Part shown: positions 17,345 through 27,300 of the stretch, piece after piece
How positions within the stretch are numbered: position 1 is the stretch's first letter
Layout of the letters: each line of letters starts with the position of its first letter
DNA from: Bacteroidota bacterium
GTDB taxonomy: Bacteria > Bacteroidota > Bacteroidia > AKYH767-A > OLB10
Length of the DNA: 64,000 nucleotides
Assembly (NCBI GenBank): GCA_016713525.1
Contig: JADJOZ010000001.1
Location: forward strand, 372,001 to 436,000
Reading direction: 5' to 3'
Notes under the pieces: model-generated
What the model was told of the DNA's origin: nothing
The model's database searches: none
What the model saw: only the letters and a program-made list of their open reading frames with translations
Made by a program: the position numbers and the translations under genes

Positions 17345-18033
17345 TGAAAACAACTATTTCAATATTAGGAACAGGAACTGTAGGAAAGACTCTTGCAGGA
17401 AAATTTAGTGCAAAAGGTTATCCGGTAATTATCGGTACAAGAAATCCCGATGAGACAATGTCACGGGCAGGTGAAAATTCTTTCGGTGACTGGTTTAAAT
17501 TGCAACAGGGCATAGAAGTGAAAACATTCCAGGAGGCAGTTCAGGAGGGGACTATAATTATAAACGCCTTAAATGGCAATCACACACTTGATGTTTTAAG
17601 GAGTTGTGATCCATCCCGCTTTAGCGGAAAAATTGTAATGGATATTTCAAACCCACTCGATTTTTCAAAGGGATTTCCGCCTACATTGTTAACAGGATTA
17701 AATAATAACAATTCGTTGGGAGAAGCAATTCAACTGTTGTTGCCGGATGCTAAGGTTGTGAAAACGCTGAACACCATGTGGTGTGGATTGATGCTGAATC
17801 CCGAATTGATTCCCGGAAATAATCATATTAATTTTATTTGTGGAAATGATATCGAATCGAAAGCTAAAGTAATTGCTTTACTCAATGATTTTGGCTGGAA
17901 TAATAGTCAACAAATTGATCTGGGAGATATCACTGCAGCACGCGGCACAGAAGGTTATTTGCTGTTATGGACCAGAATCTATGGAGCCACGAAGAACGGC
18001 GCTTTCAATATCGCAATTGAAAAAGTTAATTAA
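17344..18033 (+). CDS. NADP oxidoreductase, F420-dependent-like family
   Basis: The 229-residue protein has an N-terminal Rossmann nucleotide site ISILGTGTVGKTLAGKF at about residues 5-21 followed by GTRNPDE at 32-38, where Arg after Gly-Thr suggests NADP binding. VMDISNPLDFSKGFPP and VVKTLNTMW are typical of the NADPH-dependent F420 reductase-like family found widely in bacteria that lack F420. The physiological substrate is unknown. It is divergently paired with an HxlR regulator, an arrangement often seen for stress or quinone reductases. Confidence 0.78.
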   Translation: MKTTISILGTGTVGKTLAGKFSAKGYPVIIGTRNPDETMSRAGENSFGDWFKLQQGIEVKTFQEAVQEGTIIINALNGNHTLDVLRSCDPSRFSGKIVMDISNPLDFSKGFPPTLLTGLNNNNSLGEAIQLLLPDAKVVKTLNTMWCGLMLNPELIPGNNHINFICGNDIESKAKVIALLNDFGWNNSQQIDLGDITAARGTEGYLLLWTRIYGATKNGAFNIAIEKVN

Positions 18034-18057
18034 GCAGTTCGGTTGAATTAGCCCGAA

Positions 18058-20575
18058 TCAATAAGTCACTGTAACTGTTCCTTTGTAAACTTTCTCTCCA
18101 ATTTGAATTACGTAGAAATATACTCCTGATGGAACCGGATTACCATTCGATTTTCCATCCCAGAATTTATTTTGTCCGGAAGTTTCAAAAATACTATTCC
18201 CCCAGCGGTTAAAAATGGTGATCCGTTCCGGAGAACATGCTCCTGCAGCACCAACTTCAAAGACATCATTTACTCCATCGTTGTTAGGCGTGAAAATATT
18301 CGGAATAAAAAAGTCGCCTCCTCCTTCAGGAATTTGCAAATTTAAAGTGGTGTCGCGTTTACAACCGGACAAATTGTTCACAGAAAAGGTCAATTCGTAA
18401 GTTCCTGGAATTGAATATTGATGTAAACCTGATTGATCCAATGAACTGTTGCCGTCTCCAAAATCCCAGATTTGATCGTATGTATTGGTAGAAGAATGGT
18501 TGAAAGTTAATTGCAGCAGACAAGTATCAAGTGTTAATGCAGTGAATATTTCCGGCTCAAATGCAGGATCCACAACAATGTTTTGGGTCAGTTGCGTAAC
18601 TGTACAAGCATTAGTTGCTGTTAATATTACCACATAATTTCCGGCTAAATTGTAGTTATGAATTCCGGAACTGGTTGCAGAAGTGTTTCCATCGCCGAAA
18701 TCCCAGATTATATCGATTGCATTGTTTACTTGAGACTGGTAGTTAACCGTTAAATTACACGAATCTTGTAGTAAAGAAATATTCCCTGTAAGGATAATTT
18801 CCAGGTGCACTAAAAATATGTACCGGATTGGTTTGAGTTGAAGTAGTCCCATCACCAAAATCCCAGAGTAAACTGGTAAAACCTGTAGATGAATTTACTA
18901 TAGAAATGCTGTCACCACATGTGTTTGATGTGATTGCAAATGCAGAGACAGCCTGAATCGGTAAAGTAACATTTATTGAAACAAATTGTGTATCAGTATT
19001 ACACACACCAATTGAAGTCAGTAACACATTGTACGTGCCTGATGAACTGTAGGTATGAGTGGGGTCATTGTCTGTTGAAGTAGTGCCATCTCCAAAATTC
19101 CATGAATATGAAACGCTGTTAGTGCTTTGGTTGATGAAGTTGAGTGTTGCTGAACAACTATCTTGTGTAAAATTGAACAGTGCAGTTGAAATTACCGGAG
19201 GTTGAATTGTTATTGGTATAGCGACAGAATCTGCTCCGCAAATATTGTTCGCAACCAGTGAAATGGTATAGTTGCCACTACTTGAATAGGTATGTACCGG
19301 GTTACTTGCGGTTGATGCCGATCCATCACCAAAATACCAATTGAATGTGGTTGAATTTAATGATTGATTGATGAATGTTACTTCGTTGGTGCAACTATCT
19401 ATTGTATATGTAAATTGTGAAAGCGCTCCCAAAGCATTGCTGACATTCACCGATTGGATGGTGGTACTGCTTCCACAAGAATCAGAAACAGTCAATGATA
19501 CCATGTAAGTTCCGGTTGCCGTAAATGTGTATGATGGATTTTCAATTGTTGCAAGTGTACCATCGCCGAAGTCCCATAAATAGGAGAACCCACTTCCTGA
19601 TAAATTTTGAAATACTACGTTGTTGGTACAACTATCAAGAGTATACTGGAATGCTGCTACTGCTGAAGTCACATTTACAAATACCGTTAGTGTGTCGAAG
19701 GCTTCGCAGGGAGTGCCAGCACCTGAAATAATAATGTAAGTAGTGGTAGTATCAGGTGATGCTATAGGATTAAAAATTGTTGTTGAACTAAGTCCGTATG
19801 ATGGTGTCCACTGGATAATCGATGAATTTGAAATCGCATTCAATTGAATGGAATCTGTGGCGCATATGGTTACATCAGGACCTACAGAAAGTGTCCCAGT
19901 ACCCCCCGAAATACATGCTCTGAATGAAATATCATCGATAGCAAAGTCGTTTCCTATTGAAGCTGTGCTTGTGGAAACCACTTCAATAGTTATTGAGGCT
20001 GGTGGAGTAGGGCCGGAGTTCCAGGTTCCCTCAATAAGGACCCACACATCAGGAGTTTCGGGCAATACCACCGATGCAGGTAAGAGTAAAGTTCCGTTCA
20101 CCCTTAATTGCATTTCTGCATCTACCCAATTGAATGTTGTTCTGATACTGTTATTCACCCATGCCGAGAATACAAAATCGGTATTCGGTGCATAAGCACT
20201 GATGTTAACATCTTGTCCCCAGGCAGAAGTCTGAACACCGGTTATTCCATCACAAACCAGAAAAAAAGTATTTCCTGCAGGTGAATGATCGATTCCTCCC
20301 CATTGACCATTATGAACCGCGGGAGTATCGGTAATCGTATACTGACCGAAAGTTAATAGTGTTGCCGGAGCCCAAATTGGAATTTGAAAAGGTGCGGATG
20401 TAGTGTATGCACTGTTCTGTATTTGTAAAGCAAAATCTCCGTTAATAACCAGTTCGGGACCGGGAGCACTGCAAGAGTCGGTGCATAAAAGTTGTGCATT
20501 AGCCTGATTAATCCCAAACAACAAACTTAGTAGAACTAAGAATTTTGACTTAAAAATGTTCTTGAGATTATTCAT
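18058..20575 (-). CDS. PKD-repeat surface protein with T9SS type B domain, internally disrupted
   Basis: The start at 20575 gives a signal peptide ending in FGINQANAQ. An N-terminal jelly-roll-like region (to about residue 215, ending DDISFRACI) is followed by at least six PKD domains recognisable by W-D/N/Y-FGDG motifs, and a C-terminal gliding-motility type B sorting domain: FIPNIFTPNNDGVNDVFEV, ITIFNRWGNSIFE and WDGKSNGNPVPSGVYFY. The frame breaks at about 18785-18803. FGDG motifs are 80 residues apart elsewhere but only about 54 across the break, so some 77-80 bp seem missing, not just one base. The downstream piece (18058-18858 frame) lacks its own signal. Probably an adhesin. Confidence 0.8.
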
Positions 20576-20750
20576 AGAAGTTGTGGTTATGCATTCCAAA
20601 TGTAAATGACTCATTTGTAAATGCCTAAAGTTTCGCCAAAAAGTTGATTAATTAGAATACTGATAATGAGGCAACTACATTTCAGGTGCATGATTTTACC
20701 CATTTTTATAACCTTTTAAATCAATTTTTATCTGTTAACAGAGGCCGGTT

Positions 20751-20782
20751 TTTTGCCATCCCCACATTTATGGTTATTTTTG
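20751..20782 (+). promoter_or_regulatory. Promoter of the methyltransferase gene
   Basis: TTTTG at 20751-20755, a 19-bp spacer and TATTTTTG at 20775-20782 match both boxes of the Bacteroidota promoter. The gene's start codon lies 28 bases beyond the -7 box. Confidence 0.65.
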
Positions 20783-20810
20783 AAGACCAATATTTTTAAA
20801 CAACTCAAAA

Positions 20811-21584
20811 ATGCTTCAGACAGCGGAACGTGTATCGCACAAAGATCTTTCAGACAATTACGTATTTCAACGTTCATTACTTGCTTATGTGGAAGCGGCA
20901 AAACTGGTTTCAGGAAGAGTACTTGAAATTGGAACGGGTAGTGGTTATGGTATTGATGTGGTTAGTCCGAATGTAACCGAATTTATTACTATCGATAAAT
21001 TTGAGGATGCATCCGTTTTGGAGCACATAAAAACTTTACCCAACATTAAATTCATGCAAATGGATGTTCCGCCGTTAACAGGGCTTGCAGATAATTCATT
21101 TGATTTTGTAATTACTTTTCAGGTGATTGAACACATTCAGGATGACAATAAATTTGTGAGTGAAATTCACCGGGTGTTGAAGCCGGGTGGCAAATTAATT
21201 GTTACCACTCCGAATATTAAAATGTCGATTACACGAAATCCCTGGCACATTAGGGAGTATACCATTGCTGAACTGGAACAGTTGTTAAAAAAATCTTTTT
21301 CAGCAGTTCAGAAAAGGGGAGTGGCAGGCAATGAAAAAATTATGGAATACTATCGTAAGAACAGAGCATCGGTTGAAAAAATTACCCGCTTCGATATTTT
21401 CAATCTGCAGTATCGTTTACCACGCCAACTCTTGCAAATCCCATACGATATTCTCAATCGCATGAATCGCCGCAAATTATTGCAATCAAATACTTCCTTA
21501 GTCTCCGATATTAAAATGGAAGACTACCGCGTTCAGGAAGCCACTGATGATTGTTTCGATTTGTTTTATGTTGCTGTCAAGTGA
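20811..21584 (+). CDS. Class I SAM-dependent methyltransferase
   Basis: The 257-residue protein has SAM motif I VLEIGTGSGYGIDVV at about residues 40-54, an acidic residue ending strand 2 (ITIDKF), motif II FDFVITFQVIEHIQDD near 99-114, and motif III LKPGGKLIVTTPN. This is the Methyltransf_11/25 fold with the VIEHI signature common in small-molecule, lipid or glycan methyltransferases. The substrate is not evident. It stands alone, followed by a repeat-rich non-coding stretch. Confidence 0.8.
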   Translation: MLQTAERVSHKDLSDNYVFQRSLLAYVEAAKLVSGRVLEIGTGSGYGIDVVSPNVTEFITIDKFEDASVLEHIKTLPNIKFMQMDVPPLTGLADNSFDFVITFQVIEHIQDDNKFVSEIHRVLKPGGKLIVTTPNIKMSITRNPWHIREYTIAELEQLLKKSFSAVQKRGVAGNEKIMEYYRKNRASVEKITRFDIFNLQYRLPRQLLQIPYDILNRMNRRKLLQSNTSLVSDIKMEDYRVQEATDDCFDLFYVAVK

Positions 21585-21970
21585 CAAGTGACCAGTTGCA
21601 AGTGACAAGTTGCAAGGGGCAAGTGACAATTTGCAAGCGCCGCCCTGAGCGTAGCCGAAGGGTGACAAGTGACAAGTGACAAGCGCCGCCCTGAGCGCAG
21701 CCGAAGGGTGACAAGGGGCAAGGGACAAGCGCCGTCCGGAGCGTAGTTGAAAGGGTGAAAAATTGTAGAGGCGCATTGAATGCGTCTCCGCCACCAAACA
21801 TTTTGTGACAAGGGACAAGCGCTGCACTGAGCATAGCCGAAGGGTTGAAAGCGATGCCCTGAGCATAGCCGAAGGGTTGAAAGTTGAAAGTTGGATTAGC
21901 TTGAGCTACAAGTTTGGAATAGCTAAGCTGGTAGGTGAAAAGCGCCGCCCTGAATATAGTTGAATGATTA
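21585..21970. repeat. Cluster of extragenic palindromes and tandem short repeats
   Basis: After the methyltransferase stop there is a run of AAGTGACAAG/TTGCAAG-type units interleaved with six copies of a 20-bp semi-palindromic element, best copy CCCTGAGCGTAGCCGAAGGG at 21643-21662. Other copies are at 21689-21708, 21735-21755, 21825-21844, 21857-21876 and, degenerate, 21948-21966, most preceded by GCGCCG. A copy of the GAGACGCAT-family inverted repeat is at 21765-21789. Open frames here are by-products of the repeats. Confidence 0.8.
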
Positions 21971-22171
21971 AAAACTGACTTAAGATTCACGGAGTGAAGA
22001 AATAGCTTCCAAAAACAGAGGTTCAAGAATTTTCATCCGTCTGAATAATCTTTATTATTTTAAAATTATTCTTTTTCTCATCTTAGTTTATGACCCATTC
22101 GTACTAGTGATATTAAAGAAAAATTCCCGGAGCTATTAAATGTGAAACTCTGTGAGGCCTGTTTAACGAAA

Positions 22172-22368
<197 letters not shown>

Positions 22369-22670
22369 ATTTTTGTTTCTGACTTATTATTTTAAAGAAC
22401 TTGAACGTTTATCTTCCTACTTTGGCGGGACGCTCTAGCCTCCCGATTCTTATCGGGACCGATTACTATCGTCCCGATTACTATCGTCCCGATAGCTATC
22501 GGGAGAGCTAGTTCCGCGTTTGCAGTGTGCAAAGGAAGCTAAATTATCATTGAATAACAACAAGTACTGATCAAGGTTGAATTAGATTCACCTGTTTTAC
22601 CAGTAGCAGATTTATTCACTTTTATTTAAGCTAAATGTTTGTAATTCAATAAAATGTATTGTTCATAAAT
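22369..22670. repeat. Non-coding region with clustered TCCCGATA palindromes
   Basis: This stretch between the tRNA and the hemerythrin operon contains clustered inverted repeats of one family: TCCCGATTCTTATCGGGA at 22441-22458, interleaved GTCCCGATTACTATC units at 22461-22486, and a perfect palindrome TCCCGATAGCTATCGGGA at 22487-22504. I see no gene or RNA structure I can name in the remaining 160 bp. Confidence 0.65.
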
Positions 22671-22693
22671 TTATTTAGAACAATTCTAAATAA
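22671..22693. promoter_or_regulatory. Perfect 10-bp-arm dyad, likely operator of the hemerythrin operon
   Basis: TTATTTAGAA (22671-22680) and TTCTAAATAA (22684-22693) are exact complements across CAA. The dyad ends three bases before the -33 element, a position suited to an activator or overlapping repressor. The core TTAGAA..TTCTAA resembles sites of Fur/PerR-type regulators; this assignment is inference. Confidence 0.55.
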
Positions 22694-22696
22694 TCA

Positions 22697-22727
22697 TTGT
22701 TGTTTTGCATTATCCTTTATAAGTTTG
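22697..22727 (+). promoter_or_regulatory. Promoter of the hemerythrin operon
   Basis: TTG at 22697-22699, a 20-bp spacer and TAAGTTTG at 22720-22727 match the Bacteroidota promoter. Transcription should begin near 22734, which excludes the upstream in-frame ATG at 22697 and supports translation from 22784. Confidence 0.6.
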
Positions 22728-22783
22728 CAATAACAGTGTCCCGGAAAAAACAGGTTGAACTAGTTGAATACCATTTAAATACA

Positions 22784-23098
22784 ATGTGCAATTTCGATAT
22801 TCTGCAAAAAGATCAGCATGGCTTTGTGGTGAAGTGCAAGTCGTGTAATAAAATACGATGGTGTTTTGGAAATCTGGTGGTTAATTGCGACGAAAATGAA
22901 TTTCAGCAATTGGTTACTGCCGTTGAAACAGAAACACGAAAGCACATCAAATCAGATACCGATACCGGACGCAATATTTTTCTGGAGCATCCGGCCGGTT
23001 CATTTAATCTCGTATTTAATTCCCGGGAAATTCGTAATTTCAACCGTCTTTTACAGGAGTCTTATATTACCAATGAAATAGGAAAGTTATTACAATGA
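22784..23098 (+). CDS. Small cysteine-containing protein, DUF6686-like
   Basis: The 104-residue product starts at the ATG at 22784 because the promoter lies upstream of it and downstream of the longer frame's start. It has a CKSC pair at about residues 19-22 and further cysteines in WCFGNLVVNC, which could bind a metal. It resembles the small Bacteroidota family DUF6686, but that assignment is from memory of its general pattern and is tentative. It overlaps the hemerythrin-like gene by four bases (ATGA), so the two are co-translated and probably functionally linked. Confidence 0.62.
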   Translation: MCNFDILQKDQHGFVVKCKSCNKIRWCFGNLVVNCDENEFQQLVTAVETETRKHIKSDTDTGRNIFLEHPAGSFNLVFNSREIRNFNRLLQESYITNEIGKLLQ

Positions 23099-23802
23099 GT
23101 GAAATTGATCCATTGCTGTTACGAAAGCGGGCCTTACAGCGATATGAAATGCCGCAATTTGCCGATCTGAAAACAGAAAATTTTTCTGATCAGGGGAAAT
23201 TTGTGAATACATTAATAAGGGCTTTCGAGGAGGATCCTTCATTTCACATTTCAGAATTCAGTCAATTTCCGGTAACACTTACTCTGGATTACATTCGTAA
23301 AACACATCGGTTGTATCTCGATAAAACACTTCAGGAAATTGAACAATCGATTGTAATTCTTGGAGAGGCATATACGGTGGGCCATCCGGTACTTGAATTT
23401 TTAAATGATTTTTTCGTTCATTACAAAACGGACTTAATCAGACATATTCGTGAAGAAGATGAAAAACTTATTCCTCACATAGAATTCCTGCATAAATGTA
23501 AGAGTGATGGATTTAGTCAGCTTCGTTTTTTCAATGGAATTTCACAATTCAGTATCATCGATTTTTTAGAACATCATCACGATAATGAAATTGAATTGGA
23601 AGTGGTAAGACATAAAATTTTGGAATACCAACCTCCGGCAGTTAATCAGTCGATGTACCGTGTTTTACTAAATCAGCTTGAGTTTTTCGGGCACGATTTA
23701 AGGATTCACGGATTGATTGAAGAGCAGGTATTAGTTCCTATGGCAATGGAGTGGGAGCGGTTGTTGTTAAAAGAATTCAGCAGACAGGTAAGACTAAATT
23801 AA
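23095..23802 (+). CDS. Hemerythrin-like domain protein
   Basis: The 235-residue helical protein carries the spaced metal ligands of a hemerythrin/RIC fold: the His in IRKTHRLYL, HYKTDLIRHIREEDEKLIPH at about 123-142 with paired His and Glu, EHHHDNEIE near 164-172, and HDLRIHGLIEEQVLVP near 204-219. Such di-iron proteins bind oxygen or nitric oxide, or repair iron-sulfur clusters (YtfE/RIC). The N-terminal 75 residues lack the ScdA_N cysteine motif of YtfE, so a repair role is not certain. It forms an operon with the small cysteine protein upstream, behind a palindrome-marked promoter. Confidence 0.78.
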   Translation: MSEIDPLLLRKRALQRYEMPQFADLKTENFSDQGKFVNTLIRAFEEDPSFHISEFSQFPVTLTLDYIRKTHRLYLDKTLQEIEQSIVILGEAYTVGHPVLEFLNDFFVHYKTDLIRHIREEDEKLIPHIEFLHKCKSDGFSQLRFFNGISQFSIIDFLEHHHDNEIELEVVRHKILEYQPPAVNQSMYRVLLNQLEFFGHDLRIHGLIEEQVLVPMAMEWERLLLKEFSRQVRLN

Positions 23803-24194
23803 GCAACATCCTGGTGATCCTGCTGCTGCATTTTCACAACCATATCAATAAGCAGATTCAGGTGAATTGGTTTTGAAATAAACTTCATTCCACCGGCTTC
23901 CAATGCGGCTTTTATTAATTCATCATTGTTGGTAGCACTTAGAAAGAGTACCGGTATATGTTTAAAGCGGGGATCATTTTTTATTTCCTTACACATATTT
24001 ATTCCATTCACAAATGGCATCATGATATCGAGAATAATGACATCGGGCAGAAACTGCTCGAGTGTTTTCATTCCTGAAAATCCATTTGCGGCTGTCATCA
24101 CATCAAATCCTCTTTTTCGAAAATTGTAAGTAAGCAATTCACCGATTTCAGGCTCATCATCAACAATGAGGAGCTTATAGCTTTTATCTTTCAT
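23799..24194 (-). CDS. Single-domain response regulator (CheY-like)
   Basis: The 131-residue protein is a receiver domain only: acidic pair VDDE at residues 11-14, phospho-acceptor Asp56 in VIILDIMMP, the switch Ser in VLFLSATNN and the conserved Lys in FISKPI. No output domain follows, so it works by protein contact. The ATG at 24194 is preferred to an upstream TTG that would add three residues. No kinase is nearby, so it is an orphan; its stop codon overlaps the convergent hemerythrin gene's stop. Confidence 0.88.
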   Translation of the reverse strand: MKDKSYKLLIVDDEPEIGELLTYNFRKRGFDVMTAANGFSGMKTLEQFLPDVIILDIMMPFVNGINMCKEIKNDPRFKHIPVLFLSATNNDELIKAALEAGGMKFISKPIHLNLLIDMVVKMQQQDHQDVA

Positions 24195-24287
24195 TGCCTG
24201 CAAAATTAAAGTTCAAATGGCAATGCGGTATTGTTGAAATGTTAAGTAATGGTTAAAGATAATCCCTGCTTCATGTGATAAATGAGC

Positions 24288-24316
24288 AAAAAAACCCTCC
24301 ACGATGGGAGGGTTTT
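24288..24316 (-). terminator. Rho-independent terminator of the large T9SS gene
   Basis: On the minus strand, AAAACCCTCC and GGAGGGTTTT pair perfectly around a six-base loop, followed by a run of seven T. It begins 20 bases after the stop codon of the 1,515-residue gene. This is the clearest intrinsic terminator in the window. Confidence 0.85.
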
Positions 24317-24335
24317 CTTATTCTGATTGAATTTT

Positions 24336-27300
24336 TTATTCGGTAATAACCATTTTATTAGTCATTTTCTGACCGTCGAATTCAAGAGTGTAGTAGTAAA
24401 TACCTGCACCGAAGTCTTTTGAATCGATGGTGAAAGTATGATTTCCTGCAGCTCTTGCTCCTTCAACAGGAACAGCTATTTCCTGACCTAATACATTGGT
24501 AATGCTGATTCGTACATCACCCTCAGAAGGGATTGAATATCCGATTACAGAAGTTGTATTAAATGGATTTGGATAATTCTGACCTAAGATCATACCATTT
24601 CCATTTTGAGGATCATTGATACCAACAACACAAGGAATAGGAAGCATTTCGAAGCATACATCATCAATAGCCCAACCTTCATAATTGTTAGTTGTGTTAT
24701 CAGATGCGAAGCGGAAACGGAAGATTACAGTGCTACCACTTGGGAAACTTGTTTCTTTTTCGGCAAGTACCCAGCTTGTTTCAGTTCCTGACCATCCTGG
24801 AAGTCCGGGGATACCACCAAGCGCAGTAATAAAGCTTGTGTTATACCATGGTTGAGGAGTACTTGAAGCAAAACCAAGCTGATTCCAGGTTACAGCGAAA
24901 TCTGTTGAGTATTCAACTGTTCCACCGTCCATGAATGGTTCAGTGTCGTACTTATGCTGGAAGCTGAGTTTGTAACATGATGTATTATCGATAGAGAATA
25001 CTGGAGAGAACAAGCCTGAAGTATCGCGACCCTGATAATTAGCATCAAGATCGATTGTCCATGCATTTACACCGCTGAATGCACTATTAATAATAGTTTG
25101 ATTTGGTGTACCAAGTTCCCAGGAATTTCCAGAGGTATTATTATAGGTGAGTGCATTTACAGAAACCCATTGTGGGCCTGTTTCGAAGTCTGTACAATAA
25201 GGATTACCTGAAGTAACAGTTACACTGTCGAATACAGAGATGGTAATACAAGTTGTATCATCGAACGGATTCAAGTCTGTTCCACCATTTGGATTAGAAG
25301 TAATTACGCAAACATCATAAACACCAGGTGCAGCAGTCCATAATTGACTGAAGGTATGAGGCAGGTTGGCTTGTGATGCTAAGGCAGGTGAGTAAGCGAT
25401 TGGATCAGTTACAATTGGAACACCATTAATAGTAAGTGTAGCATCAACTGAAGTCAAAGGTGTAGTTCCCGGATTCGAGATAGGAGAAGTAAACTGAATA
25501 GACTGTCCAGGGAAAATGAAGCTGTTATTAATAGCAGAAGTATTTACTGTTATTGGAGCAGCAGTTAAAGGAACAGGAACAGTAACACAGAAGTCATCAA
25601 TTGAGAATCCATCTTCCTGAACGGCACCATCAGAAGTAAATACAAAACGGAATTGTACTTCTGGTTCGTTATCGAATATATTCAGACAGTTCGCTTCAAC
25701 TTTAACCCAGCCACCAGTGGTTCCAGCCCATCCGGGTAAACCGGAAGAGAGCAGATTTGCAAAGTTATACCAGTTCACCCAACATGGTGCAGGAGCAGCG
25801 GCTCCTCCAAGTAAAGTCCAGGGACCTCCACTGATAGAATATTCGAGACGAACGCCATCCCAGTTATCTTCACAATTGCTGTTTCTCCAGAATGAAAGTT
25901 TAACATCAACAGCATTCGAAAGATCAAATATTGGTGAAAGCAGTTCACAGTTTGCATTTCCGGTATATCCAACGTTCAGGTTAATATCCCATGCATTAGG
26001 AGCAGTAAAGGCAGTATTAGTTGCACCAAATGTAGGTGCACCTAACTCCCATTGAGTGCCAGGATTTCCTGTTCCAACGATATTTGCAGACCAGCCAACG
26101 TTTGTTCCATCATAATTATCGCAGAATGGGCTTGTGTAAGTTAACGGAATTACAGGAACACCAACACGGTTTACAGTAGTTGTATCGTTGCTGTTATCAG
26201 AATCGCCAGGGAGTTGTGTATATGCAGAGAATGTATAAGTTCCTGAAGGCACTGTAAATGTTGGCATATTCAGTAAAGCAGTAGCATTAGGAGCAAGAGC
26301 ACCAATGTAAGTTGCAGTACCAGTTATACCACCCGGATTCACCGTATATTCTACAGGAATTGAATTTTGAGTCGCAGTACCGAAATTACGAATTACTACT
26401 ATTGCATTTGATGTGCCACCTGCAGGTCCATTAGGATTAGGTTCAACAATAGTAGTTACACCCACATCATCAGGTCCTGGTTGTTTTATACACAGGTCAT
26501 CAATACTAACACCGTCATTAGGTGTTCCATTGAATCCACTTGTGAATTCGAAACGGAATTGAATGAAAGTTGCGGATGATGCAGTGATTATATTTTGCAG
26601 ATAATATCTTGATTCCTGCCAGCCGTTACTATTTCCTGACCAACCCGGATCACCTCCGTTAATAGCCTGTGCATTATACCAGTTGTAACCATCAACATCA
26701 CCAACGGTTCCTAATAAAGTCCAAGTACCGGAGCCATTTGCATCATAGAATACACGTAAACCATCGCTGGCGGCAGTATTCATGTTCCTTCTGAATGAAA
26801 GATATGGATTGATTGCAACACTTGGGTTTGCAAGGTCATAAATAGGAGTTGTCAAGGTAGCTTCTGCACCTACGCCATAACCGCTATTCAAATTAATATC
26901 CCATGCATTTACACCTGAAAAAGCACCTGTAGTAACTCCAAATGCAGGAGTTCCCAATTGCCAGTCAGCATTATTTGCGTTGGTAGTAAAGGTTTGGAAA
27001 CCGTTATTACCGCTTTCAAAATCGTCGCATGAAGTAAGTGTAAGAACTGGAATACCAATTGAATTTGAACAAGTAGTATCATTGAAATTATTTGCATCAC
27101 CTGGCAGACCAGTATAAGCGCAGATGCTATAAGGTCCTACAGGTACAACGAAACAAGGAATGGTTACCTGAGCAGTTGCTCCAGGTGTTAAAGAACCTGT
27201 ATAGGTAGCAGTTCCGGTTAAACCACCTGGTTGTACCACATATGTTACAGGGAATGATGTTTGTGTATTGAGACCGTAATTTTTAACGTCAACAAGTACA

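Noticed and set aside
21498..22026. Several overlapping minus-strand open frames of 80-150 codons
   Set aside because: They arise from repeated elements lacking stops; sequences are low-complexity with no family resemblance.
22697..22783. Longer N-terminus for the small cysteine protein
   Set aside because: The promoter -7 box lies inside this stretch, so it should not be transcribed.
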